Source: an uncultured Alphaproteobacteria bacterium (GTDB lineage Bacteria > Pseudomonadota > Alphaproteobacteria > SP197). Taken from it: a stretch of DNA of 64,000 bases. Position numbers and translations under genes: made by a program. The notes under the pieces are model-generated. The model was given only the letters and a program-made list of their open reading frames with translations. It ran no database searches and was not told the DNA's origin. Below, piece after piece: positions 56,824-64,000 of this stretch. The stretch spans positions 1-64,000 of the forward strand of contig CALSLK010000014.1 in assembly GCA_943787175.1 (NCBI GenBank). Reading direction: 5' to 3'. Every line of letters starts with the position of its first letter. The first letter of the stretch is position 1.

Positions 56824-57606
56824 TCACGGAGCGTCAGGACTCGGCGCACCAGCACGGAACGCCTTGATCGCGTTGCCCGATGCCCACTGGATCATGCGCA
56901 GCTCGCTCAGCAGCGTGATGAACTGGTATCCCAGCTTCTGCATGCGCAGGGCATATTCCACCGATCCCGTGTGAATGCCTGCAGGAATGCCGTGATGCTG
57001 GCAGCGTTCGGCAATGTGTTCGATTGCTGCCATCACCTTGGGAAACTCAGGGTCGAAACCGGCAGCCGTACCCAGGCTCACCGACAGGTCCGACGGTCCC
57101 ACGAAGATGCCATCCAGACCCGGCGTGGTGAGAATTTCATCAAGCTTGTCGACAGCCTGCGAGGTCTCGATCATGGCAATCGCCAAGACCGTGGTGTTGG
57201 CGTGGGTGATGTAGTCAGGGCCGGCATACATGCCCGCCCGGATCGGGCCGACGCTGCGATAGCCATCGGGAAAATAACGACAGGCACCAATGAACTGCTC
57301 ACATTCCTCGCGGCTGTTGATCATGGGGCAGATGATGCCATAGGCACCCGCATCCAGGAGCTTCTGCACCATGACAGGCTCATTCCAGGGGCAACGGGCC
57401 AGCGGCACGGTGTCGGTCTGGGAAATCGCCTGGAGCATGGTGACGGCATCGGAGTAATCGACCAGGCCGTGCTGGAGATCGATCGTGACACTGTCCCAGT
57501 CCTGACGGGCCATGACTTCGGCGGTGACGCTGCCAGGTGAAGCGAGCCAGCCGTTGAACACGGTCCCGCCTTCGGCCCAGATTTTCTTGATGTTGTTTTC
57601 GCGCAC
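56824..57606 (-). CDS. HpcH/HpaI aldolase-family protein
   Basis: 260 residues from GTG 57606 (GGGAGA site; the family start MRENNIKKIW). Pyruvate-metal aldolase fold: DWDSVTIDLQHGLVDY (base His), LAIAMIETSQAV (metal Glu), IFVGPSDLSVSLG (metal Asp). Known relatives cleave 4-hydroxy-2-oxoacids or 2-keto-3-deoxy sugar acids to pyruvate and an aldehyde. It is divergent from the proline-racemase-family gene. The exact hydroxy-oxoacid is not assignable. Confidence 0.88.
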   Translation of the reverse strand: MRENNIKKIWAEGGTVFNGWLASPGSVTAEVMARQDWDSVTIDLQHGLVDYSDAVTMLQAISQTDTVPLARCPWNEPVMVQKLLDAGAYGIICPMINSREECEQFIGACRYFPDGYRSVGPIRAGMYAGPDYITHANTTVLAIAMIETSQAVDKLDEILTTPGLDGIFVGPSDLSVSLGTAAGFDPEFPKVMAAIEHIAERCQHHGIPAGIHTGSVEYALRMQKLGYQFITLLSELRMIQWASGNAIKAFRAGAPSPDAP

Positions 57607-57685
57607 CGTCGTCTCCCTTGTATTGCTTAATGACAGGTCACTTCCTAGCATGGATTTCCATTCACGCGAGGCCCTTGGCGGCACC

Positions 57686-58645
57686 ATGCAAAGCTTCCAG
57701 GTCATCGACACCCACACAGCCGGGCATCCCACGCGCGCCATCATGGGCGGCATGCCACCTCTCAAGGGGGCGACAGTGCTTGCCCGCCGTGATGATTTCC
57801 GCCAGCGCCATGACCACTTGCGCGGGCGTCTGCTGCACGAACCGCGCGGCCATGCCGCCATGGTCGGCGCAGTTATGACCGAAAGCAGCGCGGCGGACTT
57901 CGGCGCGTTTTTCGTTTCCTCCTACGTCTATCTCGACATGTGCGGCCACGCGACCATCGGCCTTGCTCGAACCCTTGTTGCCACCGGCCAGGTCAGCCTT
58001 GATGACGCGCCCGCCAGCTTCACACTGGAAACCCCGGCGGGGATTGTCGAAGTCGGCGTGTCGCGCGCCCAGGACGGCGCCATCACTGCTTCCATTCTCA
58101 ATGTTCCGGCCTATGTCGAGCGCGAGAACCTGCGCCTTGATGTTCCTGATCTAGGCACCATCGATGCCACCATCGTCTATTGCGGCGGCCGCTTTGCCAT
58201 GGTCGATGCCTCTGCCCATGGTTGGGCCATCGAGCCCGACCATGCCGGAGCACTCTGCCGCAAGGGCATGGCCATCAAAGCCGCCGCCAACGCCGTGCTG
58301 GATGCGCCGGTCGGCTCAGTCCTTTTCGTCAACGAACACGCGCCGGATCACGGCCGCCATCTGGTCGTGCTGGAAGGCCACAAGTTCGACCGCTCACCCT
58401 GTGGGACCGGCTCCAGCGCGCGGCTCGCAGCACTTCATGCCCGCGGGACCCTGCAGACCGGCGATACCTATCTTGCCGAGAGTATTCTGGGGACGCGCTA
58501 CCGATGCCGTATCGAGGGAACCCTCGACCACGAAGGCCACGCAGCGATACGCCCGCGCATCGACGGCGAAGCCTGGCTTTCTGCCTTTTCCACCCTGGTC
58601 GTTGAAGACAGCGACCCCTTACGTGACGGGTTCCTGTGCCGATGA
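57686..58645 (+). CDS. Proline racemase-family protein (4-hydroxyproline epimerase-like)
   Basis: 319 residues from ATG 57686 (family start MQSFQVIDTHTAGHPTR). An ATG at 57650 is possible. Both catalytic cysteines are present: DMCGHATIG and DRSPCGTGSSA. trans-3-Hydroxyproline dehydratases replace one with Ser or Thr, so racemase/epimerase activity is preferred. Its stop overlaps the next GMC gene (ATGA), so an amino-acid epimer may be passed to an oxidase. Divergent from the HpaI aldolase. Confidence 0.87.
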   Translation: MQSFQVIDTHTAGHPTRAIMGGMPPLKGATVLARRDDFRQRHDHLRGRLLHEPRGHAAMVGAVMTESSAADFGAFFVSSYVYLDMCGHATIGLARTLVATGQVSLDDAPASFTLETPAGIVEVGVSRAQDGAITASILNVPAYVERENLRLDVPDLGTIDATIVYCGGRFAMVDASAHGWAIEPDHAGALCRKGMAIKAAANAVLDAPVGSVLFVNEHAPDHGRHLVVLEGHKFDRSPCGTGSSARLAALHARGTLQTGDTYLAESILGTRYRCRIEGTLDHEGHAAIRPRIDGEAWLSAFSTLVVEDSDPLRDGFLCR

Positions 58646-60357
58646 GTGATGATCAGATCTGGGACCACATCGTGGTCGGCGGCGGCTCCGCGGGAGCCGT
58701 GCTTGCCAACCGCCTTTCAGCCGATCCCAAGCGCCGTGTCCTGCTGCTGGAAGCAGGCGCCGACACACCACCTGATGCCATCCCCGAAGCGGTGCGTGAC
58801 GCCTATCCCAGCGTCGCCTATTTCAACAGTGTCTGGCACTGGCGCGACCTGCGCGTTCATTACGAGAGACTGAGCGACAACAAGAAACCCGTGCCCCGTC
58901 GTTACGAGCAGGCAAAGCTGATGGGCGGCGGCTCCAGCATCAACGGCATGATGGCCATTCGCGGCGTGCCCTGGGACTACGAAGAATGGGTCGAACGCGG
59001 TGCCGAAGGCTGGGGCTTCGAAGATGTTCTGCCCTATTTCCGCAGCATCGAATCCGACCTCGACTACGCCAACGCCATGCACGGCAATGAAGGCCCCCTT
59101 CCCATCCGCCGTATCCGCGAGGACAACTGGCCCGGCTTTGCCAAAGCAGCCCGCCTTGCCATGCTGGACGACGGACATACCGAACTCGAAGACCACAACG
59201 GCGAGTTCGATGACGGCCTGTTCCCCATGGCGCTCAACAACCATCCCAGCGGCGGTGTCGACGGCCACCGCGTCTCAACCGCCGAAGCCTTCCTTGATGC
59301 CAAGACCCGTGCCCGACCCAACCTGGAAATCTGGCCCCACAGCCAGGTCGAACGCGTGTTGTTTGACGGCACCAGAGTGACCGGCGTTGCCATGCGCAGG
59401 CACGGCAACCATCAGACCCTGAACGCACGCCATGTTGTGCTTTCCTGCGGCGCCTTCCACACACCCACCATGCTCATGCGCTCTGGCATCGGCTCGGCCG
59501 CCGACCTCAAGTCCCATGGCATCGATGTCGTGGCAGACCGCAGCGGTGTCGGTCATGGCCTGCAGGATCACCCCACGGTCACACTTGTTACGCACATCAA
59601 GCGTAGCCTGCGCATGCCGCCCAACATGCGTCGGCACATTCATCTGGGCCTGCGGTATTCATCCAACCTAGAGGGTTGCCCGCCAGGCGACATGTTTGCG
59701 CTCGCCAACAACCGTGGCGGCTGGCACCCGCTGGGTCACTTGCTCGGCGGCTTTGTTGTGTGCGTCAACAAGCCGTTTTCGGAAGGCAATGTCACCCTGA
59801 ACTCGGCCGATCCCGATGCCGAGCCGCTCATCCGGTTCAACCAGTTTGCCGACGATCGCGACCTTGAACGACTCACCGATTCCATGCTGCTGTCCTATCG
59901 CCTGATGCAGAATCCTGAGATCAGCAACGGCGTCCTGGGTGCCTTCCCCGGCACCTTCAGCGAAAAGGCCCGCGACCTTGCCGTCGTCAGTGCCAACAAC
60001 TGGCTTAAAACCAAAGCTGCGGCGGTCATGCTCGACTTCCCCGCGACCCGCAAGATGATGATGGAACGGTTCATCAGCCCCGGCATCGATATCCACAAAC
60101 TCATGGCTGACAAACCCGCGCTGAAGGACTGGGTCCGCGACCACGCCGGGGGAAGCTGGCACGCCAGCGCGACCTGCCGCATGGGCCGGGCCGATGACCC
60201 CAAAGCCGTCACCGATCCCCAATGCCGTGTCATCGGCGTTGAAGGCCTTTCCATCGCCGATGCTTCGATCATGCCTTGTGTGGTCAGCGCCAACACCAAC
60301 CTCACCACCATCATGATCGGCGAAAAAGCCGCCGACACGATCCTCAAGACAACCTGA
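58642..60357 (+). CDS. GMC-family oxidoreductase
   Basis: 571 residues from ATG 58642, overlapping the epimerase stop. FAD motif HIVVGGGSAGAVLANRLS at residues 9-26; LMGGGSSINGMMAIRG; SCGAFHTPTMLMRSGIG; active-site WHASATCRMG (His); terminal NTNLTTIMIGEKAADTIL. More distant from BetA than the gene at 44212, with a different mid-part (MALNNHPSGGVDGHRVST). It oxidises a primary or secondary alcohol; the coupled epimerase suggests a hydroxy-acid or amino-acid derivative. Confidence 0.87.
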   Translation: MSDDQIWDHIVVGGGSAGAVLANRLSADPKRRVLLLEAGADTPPDAIPEAVRDAYPSVAYFNSVWHWRDLRVHYERLSDNKKPVPRRYEQAKLMGGGSSINGMMAIRGVPWDYEEWVERGAEGWGFEDVLPYFRSIESDLDYANAMHGNEGPLPIRRIREDNWPGFAKAARLAMLDDGHTELEDHNGEFDDGLFPMALNNHPSGGVDGHRVSTAEAFLDAKTRARPNLEIWPHSQVERVLFDGTRVTGVAMRRHGNHQTLNARHVVLSCGAFHTPTMLMRSGIGSAADLKSHGIDVVADRSGVGHGLQDHPTVTLVTHIKRSLRMPPNMRRHIHLGLRYSSNLEGCPPGDMFALANNRGGWHPLGHLLGGFVVCVNKPFSEGNVTLNSADPDAEPLIRFNQFADDRDLERLTDSMLLSYRLMQNPEISNGVLGAFPGTFSEKARDLAVVSANNWLKTKAAAVMLDFPATRKMMMERFISPGIDIHKLMADKPALKDWVRDHAGGSWHASATCRMGRADDPKAVTDPQCRVIGVEGLSIADASIMPCVVSANTNLTTIMIGEKAADTILKTT

Positions 60358-60382
60358 ACCGACGTCACGCTGGCCGGGGGAC

Positions 60383-62020
60383 CTATCCCAGCGGCGGATT
60401 CAGTGGTGCCAGCGGAGTCTTTCCAGCGACAAGATCGGCAATCTTTTCGGCCATCATGATGACCGGCGCATTGAGGTTGGCCGTGACGTTGTTGGGCATG
60501 ATCGAGGCATCGACAACGCGCAGGCCTTCGACTTCATGCACCTTCCCCTCGGAATCCGTGACCGAACCCTCGTCCGTGCCCATGCGGCAGGTCGAACAGG
60601 GATGGAATTCCGTTGATCCGACCTCACGGATCCAGGCCAGGATCTCATCATCGGTCTTGATCTGTGGTCCCGGAGTCACTTCCTCGCCCCGATAGGTGTC
60701 CCAAGCGGATTGATGCACCATCTCGCGTGTGCGCCGCACACCTTCGATCATCCTTTTGCAGTCGTCGGCAGCCTCGAGATAGTTGAAGCGGAACGATGGA
60801 TGGTCAGTCGGATTGTCTGACTTCAGTTTCACACGTCCGCGGCTGTCCGGGCGCATCAGGCCCATGGAGAACATGAACCCTTCGGACGCACTGCTTTCGG
60901 AATCGCCAATCCCCGCGCGCAAGGCATAGAACTCATGCTGCATGTCGGCATAGGGCGCATCATCGGAACTGGGGAAGAAGCAGCCTGTTTCGCAGAAGTT
61001 TGTGGTGCCCAGGCCATTCTTGTACAACAGCCATTGCTGCCCAAGGCTCCAGCGGACCCAGGCGGCCAAGCTTTCGCGCGACCGAAACCGGCTTGGACGT
61101 CGTGTACTGGATCGGCACGATCAGGTGATCCTCCATGTGCCGCCCGACACTGGGAACATGGGCAACAACCGGCATTTCGTGCTCTGAGAGATGCTGGGCA
61201 TCACCCACGCCAGACAGCAGGAGCACCTGTGGCGAGCTGATCGCCCCCACCGCACAGGATCACTTCCCGCTCGGCCTCGATGGTCTCCACAGCGCCCTGA
61301 TGCCCGATCTCCACACCAACCGCGCGCTTTCCGTCAAACACCACGCGGTGCACCTGGGTCTGCGTCTGCAAGGTCAGGTTTGCTCGTGAGAGCACCGGTT
61401 TCAGATAACCATCTGCCGTGCTCCAGCGTTTGCCGTTGTGCGTGAATCTCTGGGCAATGTGAAAGCCCTCGTGCTGGCGTCCGTTCTGGTCCTCGGTATA
61501 GGGGTAACCGGCCTCCTGGCCCGCAGCGACAAAGGCCTGGTCGAGCGGATTGTCCGCCGGGCAGGTTTCGATGTGCTGGGGACCATTGCCGCCGCGCCAA
61601 GGGTCTTCACCGCGGTCAAAGGTCTCCATCTTGCGAAAATAGGGCAGACAATGGGCGAACGACCAGTCAGGCAGGCCCTGATCCGCCCAGCCGTCATAGT
61701 CACGCGGATTGCCACGATTGGCGACCATGCCGTTGACCGAAGACGAGCCGCCCAGAACCCGCCCGCGAATCTCATCGATGCTGCGGTCGTCCAGATAAGG
61801 CTCGGGTTCGGTCTGGAACCCCCAGGTGATACTGGTATCGCGCGCCGCGATGGAGGCTGATGCCGGCATGTGGGATGAACATGCTGGAATCCTTGCCGCC
61901 GGCTTCCAGCAACAGGACACGCGCGCCGGGATCTTCGCTCAGCCTGTTGGCCATGACACAGCCCGCCGAACCCGCGCCGATGATGATGTAATCGAACCGC
62001 TTTCCCGAATTAATGGTCAT
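60383..62020 (-). pseudogene. GMC-family choline dehydrogenase-like oxidoreductase, three frameshifts
   Basis: The N-terminus ([20 protein letters not shown]) starts at 62020. Shifts are needed near 61845 (resumes as [16 protein letters not shown]), near 61248 (an extra G in a run of five; resumes ISSPQVLLLSGVG) and near 61070 (resumes WVRWSLGQQWLLYKNG). The last part has EFHPCSTCRMG and DASIMPNNVTANLNAPVIM. Corrected length ~546 residues, BetA-like. One of the breaks is in a homopolymer, so an assembly error is plausible, but three in one gene could also be real loss. Divergent from the TIM-barrel gene; a CCAATCT/AGATTGG dyad lies upstream (62110-62144). Confidence 0.82.
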
Positions 62021-62179
62021 CCCCTGTAAACAAACATTCCGTTAGTCCGTGCATCATCCAATGCCGTGCTCTCTGCGTCACGCAAATGCCGCGACAACCA
62101 TGCACATCTAGATTGGCCCATGGCGTTGCAGGCGGTTCCAATCTGCCTCAGATTCAAGGGGTTCTGCAAGGGGAGGCCG

Positions 62180-62857
62180 ATGAAGCTGATTTTCATGCTG
62201 ACCCACAACGACCGCACCGTGGAGAATTGCCTCGATGTTCTGGCCGCTGTGCTGCCGCTGGGGATCAGAGATATCGGGTTCAAGGATATCGGCGTTGCAC
62301 CCGGAGTGCTCAGCACGCTGAACCAGCGGATCCAATCGGCCGGGGCCACAAGTTATCTCGAGATTGTCAGCGAAACGCCCGACGCCTGCCTGCAATCAGT
62401 AGCGACCGGTAAAGTACTGCCGGTCGACCGGTTGTTGGGCGGCACGGACGTTGAAACGATCCTTCCCATCCTTGCAGGAAGCAACATCGCCTACTTCCCG
62501 TTTGCCGGATTCCCCAGGGGCCATCCCACACAATTGGCGGGACAACCCGAACAGGTCGCCGAACACTGCCATGCCTTCATGGCGGCCGGAGCATCCGGCG
62601 TCGACCTGCTCGCTTACCGTGCCGTCGATGCAGATCCACTCGACCTTGTGCGTGCCGCACGCGAAGGGCTCGGGAATGGCGAACTCATTGTTGCAGGTTC
62701 GATCAGCGGGCCCGATCAGTTACGCAGGCTCCACGATCTGGGCGTCGATGCCGTCACCATCGGCACCGCCCTGTTTTCTGAAGATTACGCCAATGCCCGC
62801 AGCGGCGTCGTTGCCCAGTTGGAAGCAGCGCTGGAAACCATCGCAGCGCTCAACTGA
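62180..62857 (+). CDS. HisA/HisF-like TIM-barrel protein, function unknown
   Basis: 225 residues from ATG 62180 (GGGGAGG site 4 bases away). The family start MKLIFMLTHNDRTVENCLDVL is followed by DIGFKDIGVAPG, VDRLLGGTDVETILP, GVDLLAYRAVDADPLDLVRAA and a phosphate-binding-like loop IVAGSISGPDQLRRL... VTIGTALF. It resembles a phosphate-binding TIM barrel, often annotated next to aldolase or epimerase genes; no reaction is known to me. Divergent from the broken GMC gene and convergent with the cupin gene 11 bases away. Confidence 0.82.
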   Translation: MKLIFMLTHNDRTVENCLDVLAAVLPLGIRDIGFKDIGVAPGVLSTLNQRIQSAGATSYLEIVSETPDACLQSVATGKVLPVDRLLGGTDVETILPILAGSNIAYFPFAGFPRGHPTQLAGQPEQVAEHCHAFMAAGASGVDLLAYRAVDADPLDLVRAAREGLGNGELIVAGSISGPDQLRRLHDLGVDAVTIGTALFSEDYANARSGVVAQLEAALETIAALN

Positions 62858-62868
62858 CGAGAGCCTGA

Positions 62869-63222
62869 TCAGTAATACGTCACGTCGCTGCCCACACCAC
62901 CGCTGTGTGGTGCATAGACGTCGATGAAGACGACGGGCTTATCCCCCAGGATTTCCCCGCCATGGGGAACGCCGGCAGGTGCAAACCACATGTCGCCGGG
63001 ACCGATATCGCGCACCTCGTCCCCCACGGTCAGGCGCATACGCCCCTGCAGCATCACACTGGACTGCTCATAGGGATGGGAATGCAGCCTGTAGACGCTG
63101 CCCGGATCAAAGCGCGCCCACAGGAACTGTTGATGCGCACCATCCGCCAGGACATTGGTCCAGGCACCATCCGGAAAGAGTTCAGCGCCCGCTTGGGCTT
63201 CATCGGCAGTAAAGATCGGCAT
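62869..63222 (-). CDS. Cupin-domain protein
   Basis: 117 residues, one cupin barrel. Motif 1 VYRLHSHPYEQSSVMLQGRMR (two His, Gln where Glu is usual) and motif 2 GDMWFAPAGVPHGGEIL give the metal site. Conserved small cupin next to SDR genes. A role as an isomerase or binding protein is possible but unknown. It ends 21 bases after the SDR gene on the same strand, so they are likely co-transcribed. Confidence 0.86.
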   Translation of the reverse strand: MPIFTADEAQAGAELFPDGAWTNVLADGAHQQFLWARFDPGSVYRLHSHPYEQSSVMLQGRMRLTVGDEVRDIGPGDMWFAPAGVPHGGEILGDKPVVFIDVYAPHSGGVGSDVTYY

Positions 63223-63243
63223 GGGTGGTTCCTTGTGTTCGTA

Positions 63244-63993
63244 TCAGCAATGGGCTGTGGCACCGCCATCGGCAACCACGATGGAGCCCGTTATGTAAGA
63301 GGCACGCGGAGATGCCAGGAACAGGATCACGTCGGCAATTTCTTCTGCCTCACCCATGCGCCCCATGATCGTGGCCGCTGCCGGTGCGTTCCTTGGCGCG
63401 CCCGGCTTGTGATGCACAAACGGCGTATCGACCGGCCCGGGGCAGACGCAATTGACCCGGACGCCGTACTCGCCTTCTTCCACTGCCAGCCCGCGCGTGA
63501 AGTTGATGACCCCGGCCTTGCTGGCGCCGTAGACCGTCAGGTTGGCAATGCCGAGCAGCCCCAGTTCCGAGGCGATGTTGATGATCGTACCGCGCCGCTC
63601 ACGCAGGGCGGGCAGAGCCGCCCGGCAGACATTGAACGTACCGCGCATGTTGGTGTCGATGATGGCATCCCAGGTTTCATCAGAGGTCTCGAGCACCGGC
63701 TTGCGGTCCTTGCCCGAGGCGCCGGCACAGTTCACCAGCACATCCACGCCGCCGAACCGCTCGACAATCCCTGCCATGGTGGCGCCGACCGTTACGGCAT
63801 CACGAATGTCGCAACCAAGCGCCAGAGCCTCGCCGCCCAGATCAGCAATCTCCTCGGCAACAGACGCAGCGTCCGTGCGGTCGATCAGGGCAATCTTGGC
63901 CCCTTCCCGTGCAGCACCCAGGGCGCTTGCCCGCCCGATGCCCGACGCGCCGCCGGTGATGGCGATAACCTTGCCTTCAAGCTCCAGATTCAT
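63244..63993 (-). CDS. SDR family oxidoreductase
   Basis: 249 residues from ATG 63993 (GTG at 63996 possible; the upstream region is cut by the window end). TGGASGIG Rossmann motif, NCAG, YGASKAGVINF catalytic Tyr-Lys and ADGG near the C-terminus. FabG-like ketone/alcohol reductase of unknown substrate, followed by the cupin gene. Confidence 0.88.
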   Translation of the reverse strand: MNLELEGKVIAITGGASGIGRASALGAAREGAKIALIDRTDAASVAEEIADLGGEALALGCDIRDAVTVGATMAGIVERFGGVDVLVNCAGASGKDRKPVLETSDETWDAIIDTNMRGTFNVCRAALPALRERRGTIINIASELGLLGIANLTVYGASKAGVINFTRGLAVEEGEYGVRVNCVCPGPVDTPFVHHKPGAPRNAPAAATIMGRMGEAEEIADVILFLASPRASYITGSIVVADGGATAHC

Positions 63994-64000
63994 CACCGAC

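Noticed and set aside
1..64000. CRISPR arrays, tRNA or rRNA genes, insertion sequences, prophage genes
   Set aside because: No repeat-spacer arrays, tRNA T-loop signatures, transposase or phage motifs found on either strand.

Overview
The window is GC-rich, densely coded, bacterial chromosomal DNA, most likely from an alphaproteobacterium. This is inferred from GC-rich third positions, SDR/GMC/hydantoinase-rich catabolic clusters, DoeA/DoeB, PIN toxin-antitoxin genes and extragenic palindromes. I found no rRNA, tRNA, CRISPR, insertion sequence or phage gene, and no gene-free stretch over 300 bases.

Layout. 1-1156: end of a cytochrome P450 and an overlapping SDR dehydrogenase. 9105-1163 (minus): operon hyuA, hyuB, a second frameshifted hyuB, an MBL-fold hydrolase and a TPR protein. 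9170-11881: PPOX-like, DUF1348 and AhpD-like genes divergent from a LysR regulator. 12033-14193: MATE pump and YkuD-fold protein. 14263-14967: VapC toxin, Phd-type antitoxin and a palindromic operator. 14999-24876 (minus): a fused double ABC exporter and a tolC-mfp-RND efflux operon. 24957-32582: triple-RidA protein, quinone-oxidoreductase-like MDR, SDR, class II aldolase, BBOX-like dioxygenase, MFS exporter and GST.

32694-38711: a second hyuAB pair followed by a ketol-acid-reductoisomerase-like gene with altered active site and cofactor loop, divergent from an IclR regulator with a dyad operator between them. 38717-41703: PhyH dioxygenase, GcvT-like methyltransferase, SDR and a 58-residue membrane protein. 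41709-50535: an apparent osmolyte island with DoeB and DoeA (ectoine breakdown), a choline-dehydrogenase-like GMC enzyme, an enolase-superfamily enzyme overlapping a Rieske oxygenase that has the Glu signature of quaternary-amine oxygenases, and a cytoplasmic BisC/TMAO-type molybdenum reductase. 50761-54946: TTC38-like TPR protein and a BTAD/degenerate-cyclase/AAA regulator. 54983-63993: thioesterase, HI0933 flavoprotein, a hairpin-rich intergenic block, HpaI aldolase, proline-racemase-family epimerase, two GMC oxidoreductases (one broken), a TIM-barrel protein, a cupin and an SDR.

Ten otherwise well-conserved genes carry single-base frameshifts, several at G or C runs, with no in-frame decay. 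That pattern fits indel errors in the assembly better than real gene loss, so they are listed as frameshifted genes with the likely product. Overall the region is a catabolic and efflux island: breakdown of cyclic amides, betaines, ectoine and possibly hydroxyproline-type compounds, plus drug or solvent export.
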